Origin: Paenibacillus sp. UNC499MF
GTDB taxonomy: Bacteria; Bacillota; Bacilli; Paenibacillales; NBRC-103111
Reading direction: 5' to 3'
Assembly (NCBI RefSeq): GCF_900107975.1
Contig: NZ_FNVF01000002.1
Location: 511,178 to 575,177, forward strand
DNA length: 64,000 bases
The first letter of the stretch is position 1; each line of letters starts with the position of its first letter. Made by a program: the position numbers and the translations under genes. Shown piece after piece: positions 9,343 through 17,997 of the stretch. Under the pieces are notes generated by a model, which saw only the letters and a list, made by a program, of their open reading frames with translations, made no database searches and was not told where the DNA came from.

Positions 9343-10251
9343 ATGAAAAAGAATCGTCTGGGGCAAACCGAGCTGTTTATAAGTGAAGTGGGGCTCGGCT
9401 GCATGTCCCTCGGAACAGAGGAGAAGAAAGCGGTCGGGCTCGTCCATAAAGCGCTGGATCTGGGCGTGACGTTCCTCGATACGGCCGATTTGTACGACGA
9501 AGGACGTAATGAAGAGCTGGTGGGCAAAGCTCTCCGGGGCCGCAGATCCGAGGTTGTGCTGGCGACGAAAGTCGGAAACCGGCGGATTCCCGGACAAGAG
9601 GGATGGACGTGGGATCCGTCCAAAGCGTATATCAAATCGGCTGTAAAAGACAGTCTGAAGAGGCTGCAGACCGATTATATCGATTTGTACCAGCTTCACG
9701 GCGGAACGCTGGAGGATCCCATCGACGAGACGATCGAGGCCTTCGAGGAGCTCAAGGAGGAAGGGCTCATCCGCCATTACGGAATCTCGTCGATCCGGCC
9801 GAACGTCATCCGCGAATATGTGAAACGCTCGGGCATCGTCAGCGTGATGAGCCAATACAGCATCCTGGACCGGCGGCCGGAAGAAGAGGTGCTGCCTCTG
9901 CTTGAGGATAAAGGCATCAGCCTGATCGCCCGCGGTCCGGTAGCCCGGGGCATTCTCACCGCAAGGGGTGAAGAGAAAGCCGCCCGGGGCTATCTCGATT
10001 ACAGCGCGGAAGAACTGCCGGAGGTACGCCGCCGGCTGCTTGAACGGGTCGGTTCCGACAGGGACCCCGGCCATATGGCCATCCGCTACGCGCTGGCCCA
10101 CCCGGCGGTAGCCGCCGTCATCCCGGGGGCCAGCTCCCTGGAGCAGCTCGCGCACAACGCGGAAGCGGGAGCGGCAGCTCCTCTGTCCGAGGAGGAGCTG
10201 GCCGAGATCCGGCGGATCTCCAAGGCGTCCCGCTACGCGCAGCACCGCTAG
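9343..10251 (+). CDS. Aldo/keto reductase
   Basis: 302 residues, NADPH-dependent aldo/keto reductase of the YhdN/general-stress type. The catalytic tetrad can be placed at D46, Y51, K76 and H119 (FLDTADLYDE, LATKVG, YQLHGG). Start is ATG 9343 after GAAGGAAGG. Cytosolic. Codon use is GC-rich as in its neighbours. Substrate cannot be told from sequence. It is not obviously in an operon; 434 bases without a gene follow. Confidence 0.92.
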   Translation: MKKNRLGQTELFISEVGLGCMSLGTEEKKAVGLVHKALDLGVTFLDTADLYDEGRNEELVGKALRGRRSEVVLATKVGNRRIPGQEGWTWDPSKAYIKSAVKDSLKRLQTDYIDLYQLHGGTLEDPIDETIEAFEELKEEGLIRHYGISSIRPNVIREYVKRSGIVSVMSQYSILDRRPEEEVLPLLEDKGISLIARGPVARGILTARGEEKAARGYLDYSAEELPEVRRRLLERVGSDRDPGHMAIRYALAHPAVAAVIPGASSLEQLAHNAEAGAAAPLSEEELAEIRRISKASRYAQHR

Positions 10252-10685
10252 AAAAACGCGGGAGCGGGATAAGCGCCTGACGTCCGGTCCATCAACGGCG
10301 AACTGTCCCGGCCGGACTTGTTCGGCCTGCGGTATTTCAGACCGCCGGGTGACTGTCCGCCAACCCGGTACAATCAGCCATTTGCCGGGCGTTACGAGCT
10401 TCATTGTTTTTTGAGCCGACGGCTGACGATTTCGTTCCATAAAAAAAAGCCCCTGCGCACAGAGGGATCCAGCGGAAGCCGGACGGGAAGTCATTCCTCG
10501 ACGGCTTTTTGTCTTGCCGGGAACTTAGTGCGAGGGGAGTTTTAAAATCGCCGGGCAATAGCCGGACGCCGGGGATTATGCCGCCTCTGGCCTTCTGCTT
10601 CTGCAGCAAGGCGTGTCCGTCCGAGCCGGGAAGACGCTTGTTGGCGGCAAGCCTTCCTGCTGCGGTTGTTGTGTCAGCAGGCGGC
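10252..10685. other. Intergenic spacer between convergent genes
   Basis: 434 bases between the reductase (plus) and the phosphoesterase (minus). The only structure I can support is the minus-strand terminator at 10441-10468; several short frames here have no ribosome sites or recognisable domains. Confidence 0.5.
10441..10468 (-). terminator. Candidate terminator of the phosphoesterase gene
   Basis: Minus strand: CCCTCTG, loop TGCG, CAGGGG, then C and eight T. The stem is about seven pairs including one G-U. It lies about 220 bases past the phosphoesterase stop, which is rather far. Confidence 0.55.
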
Positions 10686-11723
10686 TCAGTCCGCCGCTTT
10701 TTGGAGCGGGACGGTCCAGTCCGCGGCACCGATCCAGCTTGCATTGCTGAACTCCCGGCCGCGTACGCGTACCTCATGCTCGTAAACCTGGATATACATT
10801 CCCTGAGACAGCACTTTGGAGCGGCTGCGTCCTACGGTCGAGTTGCTGAACCAGTGAAAGGTCGCGTGCCGGGTGTAATGGTTGGCCGTAAAATCGCGGT
10901 GCGTGTGGCCCGAGAATACGAATACGTTGGGATACGGGGCTAGAATGGCGCGGAGCTCGTTGGCCCGGATCACCCGGTGGGTGCCTCCGTCGGAGCCCTC
11001 CTGCGGAAGTGGCTGGTGAATCATAACGAGAGCGGGAAGATGCTTCTCCCGTATCGCCAGCTCGGCTTTCAGCCAGGCCAGCTGCTCATCCGAGTACCAG
11101 GCTCCTTCGCCGACCTCGGGTTTTTCCTGCACGTACGCTTCCTGGGACAGCAGAAATACCGGAATCCCGCCGGCTTCAAACTTGCCGTAAGGACGATCGG
11201 TTTTCATAAAAGTTTGGAAACGCTGCCTCGATTGGGCATCCGTTTTACCATTGGGCTGCGTTTCCGTGGCGAAGCTTCCTTTACCGTCAATCCAGATGTC
11301 GTAATAATCGTGATTGCCCATGTTGGCGTATAATGGGGGCAGCTTAAAGCCGCCGAGCACGCTTTTGAGCTGTTTGTAGTCGTTATCCGAACCGTACTCG
11401 GTCAGATCTCCTCCCAAAATAAGCGCATCCCCGGGGTGCTCCGCTTTTAAGAGATCGGCCAGCGCTTTTTTCAGCTTCTCGGACGTCTCTGAATCGTAAG
11501 GGGTGACGTGCAGGTCGCTCAGCAGCCAGAAGGACGCAAGCAGCTTTCCCGGGCCGGCGGAGACCGGAGGGTGAGCGGCGGACGGACCGGTGGATGGCGG
11601 TGTGAGTCCGGAGCCCAGTTCTTTGGAAGCGCCACGGGTAAAAAAGGAGTAGAAAGCGGCGGCACCGAGAGAGGCCGCCGCAAAAGCACCCGCAAGGGAG
11701 CGGAGAAATTGCCGTCTGTTCAT
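10686..11723 (-). CDS. Tat-exported calcineurin-like metallophosphoesterase
   Basis: 345 residues. A twin-arginine signal, NRRQFLRSLAG followed by an Ala-rich hydrophobic stretch, covers residues 2-30. Metal-ligand motifs of the calcineurin family appear in order: LSDLHVTPYD, GGDLTEYG, GNHDYYD, MIHQPLP, and FSGHTHRD. This predicts a dinuclear-metal phosphoesterase acting outside the membrane, perhaps anchored. Substrate unknown. A Pro/Ser linker (about residues 38-58) separates the signal from the enzyme. Likely monocistronic. Confidence 0.9.
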   Translation of the reverse strand: MNRRQFLRSLAGAFAAASLGAAAFYSFFTRGASKELGSGLTPPSTGPSAAHPPVSAGPGKLLASFWLLSDLHVTPYDSETSEKLKKALADLLKAEHPGDALILGGDLTEYGSDNDYKQLKSVLGGFKLPPLYANMGNHDYYDIWIDGKGSFATETQPNGKTDAQSRQRFQTFMKTDRPYGKFEAGGIPVFLLSQEAYVQEKPEVGEGAWYSDEQLAWLKAELAIREKHLPALVMIHQPLPQEGSDGGTHRVIRANELRAILAPYPNVFVFSGHTHRDFTANHYTRHATFHWFSNSTVGRSRSKVLSQGMYIQVYEHEVRVRGREFSNASWIGAADWTVPLQKAAD

Positions 11724-11823
11724 GTCTCACTTCCGTTCGGAGATAGTTGTGCCGGAGCACGGAGTCTCCCTACTCATACGGATTACGGGCGAATCGGTTA
11801 CACCTGCGGCGAGGCAAAGCCGG

Positions 11824-13287
11824 CTACAGAACCGCCTTTTCGAAAGCACGCCGTATTCTGCGGATTCCTTCAACGATTTGGTGCTCTCCTATTGAGGCGT
11901 AGGTAAGTCTGAAAAATCCTTTTTTCATGCCGTAAATGCTTCCGGGCCACAGCATAACGCCTTCTTTTACAGCCAGATCGACCAATTGTTTGTCTTCCAA
12001 AGGCAAATTAAGCTTGAGCCAGACGTAATATCCCCCCGGTGCGTTCTGATTTCCGCCAAAAACGGATGCGTACGGAGAAAGCTCGCGCTGCAGCGCGTTC
12101 AGCATAGTATTTCTTCTTGCCGTCAAACCTTCGCGGATGGAGATCAAGGATGGAACGGACGAAGGAGAGGTTACATACAGCTGAGCGAGCCGTTCTCCGG
12201 AGTGACTGGAGCTGTAGCCCATACGGTTTTTGGTTTCCGCGAGTTTGGCGATTACCGGCGGGGGAGCCACAATCCAGCCTGTACGCATGCCGGGCGTCGA
12301 GATTTTGGACAGCGTTCCGAGGTAGATGACAATCTTGTCCCCTTCGGGCAATGCTTTTAGAGGCGGAACGGGAGGCGAGCCTGACAGATGAAGCAGACCG
12401 TACGGATCGTCTTCTACTAGCGGAAGACGGAGCTGTTCGCACAGGTCGATAAGCTTGGCCCGTCGAGCCGGGCTGAGTGTCGTGCCAGTCGGATTCTGAT
12501 AGGTGGGATTCGTAAATACCATGCGGATATTGTGTTTGTGGACCAGACGCGGAAGTTCGTCCGGAATCAGGCCGTGTTCGTCCACGGGAAGCGGAAACAT
12601 GCGGATACCGGATGATGAGAAAACCTGCATGGCATAGATATAGGAAGGTCCTTCGAGAGCGACTGCGTCTCCGGGCTGGAGAAGAGTGTTGGAAATGAGC
12701 TGGAGCGAATGCTTCACTCCTGACGTGACCAGGATGCTTTCGGGAGAGGCGGAGATGCCGGACCGGGTTTTCATAAAATCGGACAGGGCGGCGCGCAAGG
12801 CCGGTTCGCCGCGGTTATCCGAGAAGTAGCTGTAGGCCTGCGAATAGTCGATTTGAGACGCGAGTTCGCCGAGCAGGTCCAGCGGCATCAGATCCGGGGC
12901 CAGCTCCCCTTTGATCATGTTTACGATGCCGGGTATGGAGGCGGCTTCGCCGATTTTGTCGGTTATGGCCGCGTTGGGATTGAAGAACCGCCGTCCCAGA
13001 TAATGATCCCAATTCGGCGCGGTCTGGACGGTAGTTTCCCAGAGGCTTTCGCTGACCCGGGTTCCGCTCCCCTGTACCGAGTAAACCAGTCCCGTAGCCC
13101 GGAGTTCTTCATAGGCGGCCGATACGGTGCTCCGGTTGACGGACAATTGGAGCGCAAGCTCTCTTTCTGTCGGAAGCCGGGTGCCTGGCGAGAGCTCTCC
13201 TTTTAAGATCTGTTCCTTGAAATACGTACAAATTTGACGAAATATAGGGGTGTGGTCATAAGGCCGCGGTTTCCAGCTCATATTCAT
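11824..13287 (-). CDS. MocR-type GntR regulator with aminotransferase domain
   Basis: 487 residues: N-terminal GntR winged helix (about 8-80; LPTERELALQLSVNRSTVS) joined to a fold-type I aminotransferase-like domain (about 120-480) with a PLP-lysine motif LGTLSKISTPGMRTGW. MocR proteins sense PLP or PLP-amino acid adducts and usually control a neighbouring gene. It is divergent from the MFS transporter at 13430, with about 140 bases between them, so that transporter is the most likely target. The exact subfamily (PdxR, GabR, other) cannot be assigned. Confidence 0.9.
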   Translation of the reverse strand: MNMSWKPRPYDHTPIFRQICTYFKEQILKGELSPGTRLPTERELALQLSVNRSTVSAAYEELRATGLVYSVQGSGTRVSESLWETTVQTAPNWDHYLGRRFFNPNAAITDKIGEAASIPGIVNMIKGELAPDLMPLDLLGELASQIDYSQAYSYFSDNRGEPALRAALSDFMKTRSGISASPESILVTSGVKHSLQLISNTLLQPGDAVALEGPSYIYAMQVFSSSGIRMFPLPVDEHGLIPDELPRLVHKHNIRMVFTNPTYQNPTGTTLSPARRAKLIDLCEQLRLPLVEDDPYGLLHLSGSPPVPPLKALPEGDKIVIYLGTLSKISTPGMRTGWIVAPPPVIAKLAETKNRMGYSSSHSGERLAQLYVTSPSSVPSLISIREGLTARRNTMLNALQRELSPYASVFGGNQNAPGGYYVWLKLNLPLEDKQLVDLAVKEGVMLWPGSIYGMKKGFFRLTYASIGEHQIVEGIRRIRRAFEKAVL

Positions 13288-13429
13288 GGCTAACCCTCCT
13301 TGTTTCGTTTATTATACCGCATGAGGGGATTGGATGGGGAAAAAAACTGGGATTGGCTGGTGTGTCTACATAATTTAGGCGATATACTGAACTTACTTGC
13401 TACTACATGACGAGGGTGAAAGGAGTTAG

Positions 13430-14755
13430 ATGCGTTTGCTGTTCAAAGAGCAAAAATATGCCTGGTTTCTTCTGGCATTCTTATGGGTGTTCGGTTTTGT
13501 CGGATCTTTGGGCAGGTTCGTCATGGCGTATTACCAGAAGGACATTTCGGAAACTCTGGGCGTAGGACGAAGCTTTCTCGGGGCCACCTGGTCCACGGCC
13601 ATTTTTATCGGCGCAATCAGCGCACCGCTCGGGGGCTGGCTGATCGACAAAATCGGCTACAAGAAAGTCATGATTTACAGCGCGATCGCCAACCTGCTTT
13701 CCCTGGCTATCGTTCTGCTTTTCCGCAATCCCATCGGTTATTTCCTTGGATTCGGATTGATTACAGGCATAGCGGGTATAGGGGCCTCGGCCAGCTATGT
13801 GCTGGTCGCAAACTGGTTTAAACATCACCGCGCCAAAGCGTTAATGATCATTGGCAGTGCCGGTTCTCTCGGATTGGCGGTGCTCACTCCCGTTCTTGTC
13901 AGCAACAAAAGCTGGCTGAGCTGGACAACGGTATATACCGTGCTGTTTATTATTTCGCTCGCGTTCATCCCCTTGATTTTATTGATTGTCCGTTCCAACA
14001 AAGAGGCAGCCGAAGAAGAGGCGCCGGCAGCATCCGTACAGGACACATCGTCTCCTACAAATAAGGAATCCGGTGAAGAACAGCCGCCGGCTCCCGCAGA
14101 ACCTGTCTTTTCCCTGAAGAAAATGTCGGAAGGCTTCAAGGCATTCCTGCTTTACCTGACCCGCCCGGTTATGCTGGTCATTATGTTCGCCCTGCTTACG
14201 TGCGGTATCAGCATGGGCACCGTCGAAATGAACTTGATGGCCATTCACCAGCTGGCTCACGTGCCCGATGTGATGATGTCCTCGTCCCTGAGTTTGCTGG
14301 GACTTTTGGAACTGGTTGGGGGCGTCACGTTCTCCATCCTTCTGGACTACATGCCGCGTGTGAAAGCACTTGCTTACTTATATTTCTTCCGTATCGCCGC
14401 TTTCGCGGTTCTGTTCTTCCACTTTGAGTATTCTCCTATTCTCTTTTCGCTGATTTTCGGAGCGACCTATCTTGGCGCTGTGCCTGGAGGTATTCTCGTT
14501 GCCGGAGAAGCATTGAATGAAGGCAAGAAACAAATCGGCCTTCAGACGGGAATTCTCCTGCTCATTCATCAATTGGGCGGAGTCATTGCGGCAATCGCCG
14601 GTGGATTCAACTTCGACCTTGCGAATAACTATCAATTCCTGATCGCGGCCAACGCCGTTTTCAGCTTAATCGCCGCCGCGGGATATTTTGTCCTTCACCG
14701 CAAAGGAATCGGGACCAAGAAAGCCCCTGTTCTTACCGGCGAGGTCGGCGCCTGA
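13430..14755 (+). CDS. MFS transporter (12 TM)
   Basis: 441 residues with two blocks of six membrane helices separated by a hydrophilic, Pro/Glu-rich loop (about residues 190-230). The motif GGWLIDKIGYKKVM after helix 2 is the MFS signature (GxLaDrxGrkxv). It resembles OFA/monocarboxylate-type MFS proteins. Start ATG follows AAAGGAG. Divergent from the MocR regulator, which may control it. It stands 257 bases before the biosynthetic cluster, so a role in that cluster is possible but not shown. Confidence 0.85.
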   Translation: MRLLFKEQKYAWFLLAFLWVFGFVGSLGRFVMAYYQKDISETLGVGRSFLGATWSTAIFIGAISAPLGGWLIDKIGYKKVMIYSAIANLLSLAIVLLFRNPIGYFLGFGLITGIAGIGASASYVLVANWFKHHRAKALMIIGSAGSLGLAVLTPVLVSNKSWLSWTTVYTVLFIISLAFIPLILLIVRSNKEAAEEEAPAASVQDTSSPTNKESGEEQPPAPAEPVFSLKKMSEGFKAFLLYLTRPVMLVIMFALLTCGISMGTVEMNLMAIHQLAHVPDVMMSSSLSLLGLLELVGGVTFSILLDYMPRVKALAYLYFFRIAAFAVLFFHFEYSPILFSLIFGATYLGAVPGGILVAGEALNEGKKQIGLQTGILLLIHQLGGVIAAIAGGFNFDLANNYQFLIAANAVFSLIAAAGYFVLHRKGIGTKKAPVLTGEVGA

Positions 14756-14874
14756 TCAGTAACTTTCAAGAGAGGCGGGGAAAGGCTCCCGCTTCCGCTT
14801 GACAGGCGGTTTAAGTCTGGCTTTACGATTACGTTTCGTAAGAGATCTTGCTTGGATATTTCTGTGCCGTCGTT

Positions 14875-14903
14875 TTGTACGATGTGCACTGGAGATATAT
14901 AGT
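14875..14903 (+). promoter_or_regulatory. Candidate promoter of the biosynthetic cluster
   Basis: TTGTAC (14875-14880), 17 bases, TATAGT (14898-14903), about 110 bases before the first gene at 15013. It is the best match in the 257-base spacer after the MFS gene. No operator or regulator gene for the cluster was recognised. Confidence 0.45.
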
Positions 14904-15012
14904 CTATGACGCAGCATGAGAAGGTGAAGAAAGCGAGGTGTCGACATAGGCAGCCCTTTTTTTTAAGCACAAAATGGATATTAATAGAAGATTAAGGAGT
15001 TGATATTAAAAA

Positions 15013-15972
15013 ATGAAAATAATACCAAGATATGATGAGGATTTTTTTAACTGTGTGGAAAGTCATTATGTAAGCTATTGGAAAGCAGAAGGCATTCCGG
15101 TTGAATATATGTTTTACGGCGCCTTGGAAGATACCCGTAACGTCTACGATCATTTTATCGAAAAAAGGGACAACCGCTGGCTTTTTCACGACAAAAAACA
15201 CGTTTTGGACGATATTCATCATTTCGGCCTGACATTACGCCAGGAGAGAATCGAAACGTTCCAAGAAGCGGAGCCGAAAATTATCGAAGCGCTGGATGAG
15301 GGGAAAATCGTATTTTTCTTCATCGACGGATATTACTTCAAACACCGCACCTTTACTTATCTCCAAAAGCATGAACCCCACTGCATGATGATTTCCCAGC
15401 TCAGCCACGAGGGCGGAAAGAAATGGTTCATCCAGGACCATGCCCAGCCGGATTTCTTCGACTATTACCCCCATGAAACGGTTGAAAAAGCTTATGACGA
15501 TAATCCCGTAGAACAATTTGTCAAAGAGATCATGATTTTCGACATCGACCGCGAACGGGCGGCCAATCCTGAACTGGACCAAATCAAAGCGAAATTCGAG
15601 CTCTGGGTCCACGAATGCCGCGACGATTTTAAAATTTACCAGCAGGCTGTCGATTTTCTGGAAGCCAACCGTGCAGACATCTCCAAGGTGGAAGAAGAAC
15701 TGGAGGCGTACCAGAATGCGTTTTTCTTCCTTTACAGCTCCCGACTCCTGTTCAGTCGATTCCTCGATGTCATGAACATTGAAACCTCCATCCGCGAATC
15801 TTTAAATGAAAGCATCCAATTGACCGACAGGGTCCGCAAGCTGATTACCAACTACAAGATCCTGGGGAAAATCAGTGTTCCCAAAATTACGGAAGCATGC
15901 GGCAGACTCTACGAAATCGAAACTCAAATGATCCAGACCCTGAAAGAAGAGCTGCTGACACAAAAAATATAG
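15013..15972 (+). CDS. BtrH-like acyltransferase (papain-like fold), copy 1
   Basis: 319 residues resembling the BtrH N-terminal family. BtrH moves an acyl group from an acyl carrier protein to an aminoglycoside amine in butirosin synthesis. A papain-like triad can be proposed: Cys14 in FFNCVESHY, His123 in EPHCMMI and Asp142 in FIQDHAQ. The C-terminal half is charged and helical. First gene of the cluster; an acyl carrier protein gene starts 15 bases downstream. Two related proteins are at 24595 and 25642. The family call is by motif pattern and context; the acyl group and acceptor are unknown. Confidence 0.7.
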   Translation: MKIIPRYDEDFFNCVESHYVSYWKAEGIPVEYMFYGALEDTRNVYDHFIEKRDNRWLFHDKKHVLDDIHHFGLTLRQERIETFQEAEPKIIEALDEGKIVFFFIDGYYFKHRTFTYLQKHEPHCMMISQLSHEGGKKWFIQDHAQPDFFDYYPHETVEKAYDDNPVEQFVKEIMIFDIDRERAANPELDQIKAKFELWVHECRDDFKIYQQAVDFLEANRADISKVEEELEAYQNAFFFLYSSRLLFSRFLDVMNIETSIRESLNESIQLTDRVRKLITNYKILGKISVPKITEACGRLYEIETQMIQTLKEELLTQKI

Positions 15973-15987
15973 GAGGAGTCAACTTTT

Positions 15988-16239
15988 ATGAATCCAATTG
16001 AGCACAAAATCAGAGAAATCCTTACACAGTCGGACATCGCCGTTGACCAGATCGGAAGCAATGACGATATGACAACGATGGGGCTAAACTCGTTAACCCT
16101 GATTAAATCGATGCTGGAGATCATCAAGTTTTACGATCTCGAAATCGATGAAGAAAGCGTGGAATTTTACAACATCAAAACGATTCAGAACATGGTGGAC
16201 TTCGTGTCCGCGAGTGTGGCCGAGAAAGCCAACGCTTAG
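15988..16239 (+). CDS. Acyl carrier protein 1
   Basis: 83-residue four-helix carrier protein. The phosphopantetheine serine is Ser35 in MGLNSLTLIK; most carriers have Asp before the Ser, here Asn. Ribosome site AGGAGG lies a few bases upstream. It sits between a BtrH-like gene and a halogenase-like flavoprotein gene, the arrangement expected if an acyl chain is held on this protein for oxidation or halogenation and then transferred. It is not the fatty-acid synthase carrier, given its divergence and context. Confidence 0.88.
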   Translation: MNPIEHKIREILTQSDIAVDQIGSNDDMTTMGLNSLTLIKSMLEIIKFYDLEIDEESVEFYNIKTIQNMVDFVSASVAEKANA

Positions 16240-16280
16240 CCAAAAACAGGATTTCCAATAGGGAAGGGGCATTCAATTTA

Positions 16281-17978
16281 ATGGAAAACAAAGCAGCAGG
16301 AACAGCAAAAAACTATGATGTTATCGTAATCGGGGCAGGAATCGCGGGAACGATCCTTTCCGCCATCTTGGCCAGACAGCAGATCAGCGTACTTGTTATC
16401 GATGCGGCCACTCATCCGCGTTTCGTTATCGGGGAATCCATGATTCCCGCCACATCTTTTATGATGCGGATTATGGCCGAGCGCTACGATGTGCCTGAAA
16501 TCATGCACTGCAGCACACTTCCGTTTGTTCAAAATCATATCACATCGAATTCCGGAACAAAACGTAATTTCTCGTTCTTTTATCACCGTGAGGGACAAGC
16601 CCAGAATCCGAAGGAAAGCACGCAGCTGCCGGTCCCTAATATCCCTTACGGACCCGAAGCTCACTTGTTCAGACAGGACACCGATGCTTACATGATGGCG
16701 GTAGCCATTAAGTACGGCGCCAAAGTGAAGCAGAAGACGATGATCACCGATATCGATTTCCACGAGGACGGCGTTAATATCAAAACGACGGCGAACGAAG
16801 AGTTCAGTGCCAAGTATATCGTGGACGCCAGCGGCTTCAACTCCGTGTTGGCGAAGCGGCTTGGCCTGCGTGAAGAGCCGTCCCGGATGAAAACAAACTC
16901 CCGTTCCCTGTTCACACACATGGTCGGCGTAAAACCGTTCGACGAAATTACAAATAAGGATGAGCACAAGCTCCCTAACCGGATTCATAACGGTACGCTG
17001 CATCATATCTTTGACGGCGGCTGGCTGTGGGTCATCCCGTTTGACAACAACGCGAAATCCACGAGTATCCTATGCAGCGTCGGTCTTCAATACGACCTGA
17101 ATCGCAATCCGGACAACGTTCCGAACAAAAAGCCGGAAGAAGAATTTGCCGACTTCCTCGAAGCTTACCCCGATGTCAAAAAACAATTCGAAAACGCCAA
17201 ACCGGTAAGAGAATGGATTTCAAGCGGCGGCCGGCTTCAATATTCCGCAAGCAAGGTTATCGGCAAGCGTTTCTGTTTGCTGGCACATGCTTCCGCCTTT
17301 ATCGATCCGCTGTTCTCCAGGGGTCTTGCCATCACGACGGAAACGATCAACTCGCTTGCCCAGCGCTTGATCGACGCCGTAAGGGAAGACGACTTCAATG
17401 AAGAGCGCTTTGAACCGGTTTCCCGGATCATCCAGCAATCTTATGACACAAATGACCGCCTCGTTTCCTGTTCGTACACCGCTTTCCGTGACTTTAATCT
17501 CTGGAATGCCTGGTACCGCGTATGGGCGCTTGGACAAGCTTTTACCTCTCTTCGCCTGACTCAGGTTCTCTCCAAATTCTACAAAGAAAGAGACATGCAA
17601 ATTTTGCTGGATATCGAGAAGGCTCCGTTCATCGGCTCCTTGTGCGTGGATTTTGCGGAGTTCCAGCCTCTGTTTGAAAAGGTGGCCTCGACGGTGGAAG
17701 CGGTCCGTGATCATGGGCTTTCTACGGAAGAAGCGACTAAGCGGATTTACGGCTATTACGAAGAAGTGCAGGGCTTTATTCCGGATCAGTATGAATTTTT
17801 GAACCCGGACAAGCGTTTTATTTCGAAGATGGACATGCTTTCCCTTTATGAAGTGGTTATGTGGGGAGCACAGCAGGCGCCGGAAACGATCCGGAAACTG
17901 TATTTCGATATCGACGAATCTTTCTTGAAGGGAACGAAGGAACCTGCTTCCAATGCGGTTCCCGTTACGACGGTATAG
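16281..17978 (+). CDS. FAD-dependent halogenase-like monooxygenase
   Basis: 565 residues. FAD-binding GAGIAG at 18-23, GESMIP at 51-56, DASG at 182-185, WLWVIP at 248-253 and FIDPLFSRG at 340-348. The WxWxIP and GES motifs are those of flavin-dependent halogenases and relatives acting on carrier-bound substrates; the last motif is shared with geranylgeranyl-reductase-like flavoproteins. The enzyme may chlorinate or hydroxylate; motif alone does not settle it. Its gene follows an acyl carrier protein gene by 41 bases, so a carrier-tethered substrate is likely. A flavin reductase gene was not seen nearby. Confidence 0.78.
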   Translation: MENKAAGTAKNYDVIVIGAGIAGTILSAILARQQISVLVIDAATHPRFVIGESMIPATSFMMRIMAERYDVPEIMHCSTLPFVQNHITSNSGTKRNFSFFYHREGQAQNPKESTQLPVPNIPYGPEAHLFRQDTDAYMMAVAIKYGAKVKQKTMITDIDFHEDGVNIKTTANEEFSAKYIVDASGFNSVLAKRLGLREEPSRMKTNSRSLFTHMVGVKPFDEITNKDEHKLPNRIHNGTLHHIFDGGWLWVIPFDNNAKSTSILCSVGLQYDLNRNPDNVPNKKPEEEFADFLEAYPDVKKQFENAKPVREWISSGGRLQYSASKVIGKRFCLLAHASAFIDPLFSRGLAITTETINSLAQRLIDAVREDDFNEERFEPVSRIIQQSYDTNDRLVSCSYTAFRDFNLWNAWYRVWALGQAFTSLRLTQVLSKFYKERDMQILLDIEKAPFIGSLCVDFAEFQPLFEKVASTVEAVRDHGLSTEEATKRIYGYYEEVQGFIPDQYEFLNPDKRFISKMDMLSLYEVVMWGAQQAPETIRKLYFDIDESFLKGTKEPASNAVPVTTV

Positions 17979-17997
17979 CGTCGGGGGGCCGTAAATC

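Noticed and set aside
13430-14755. MFS transporter as part of the biosynthetic cluster
   Set aside because: It is divergent from a MocR regulator and separated from the cluster by 257 bases with a candidate promoter; linkage is possible but not supported.
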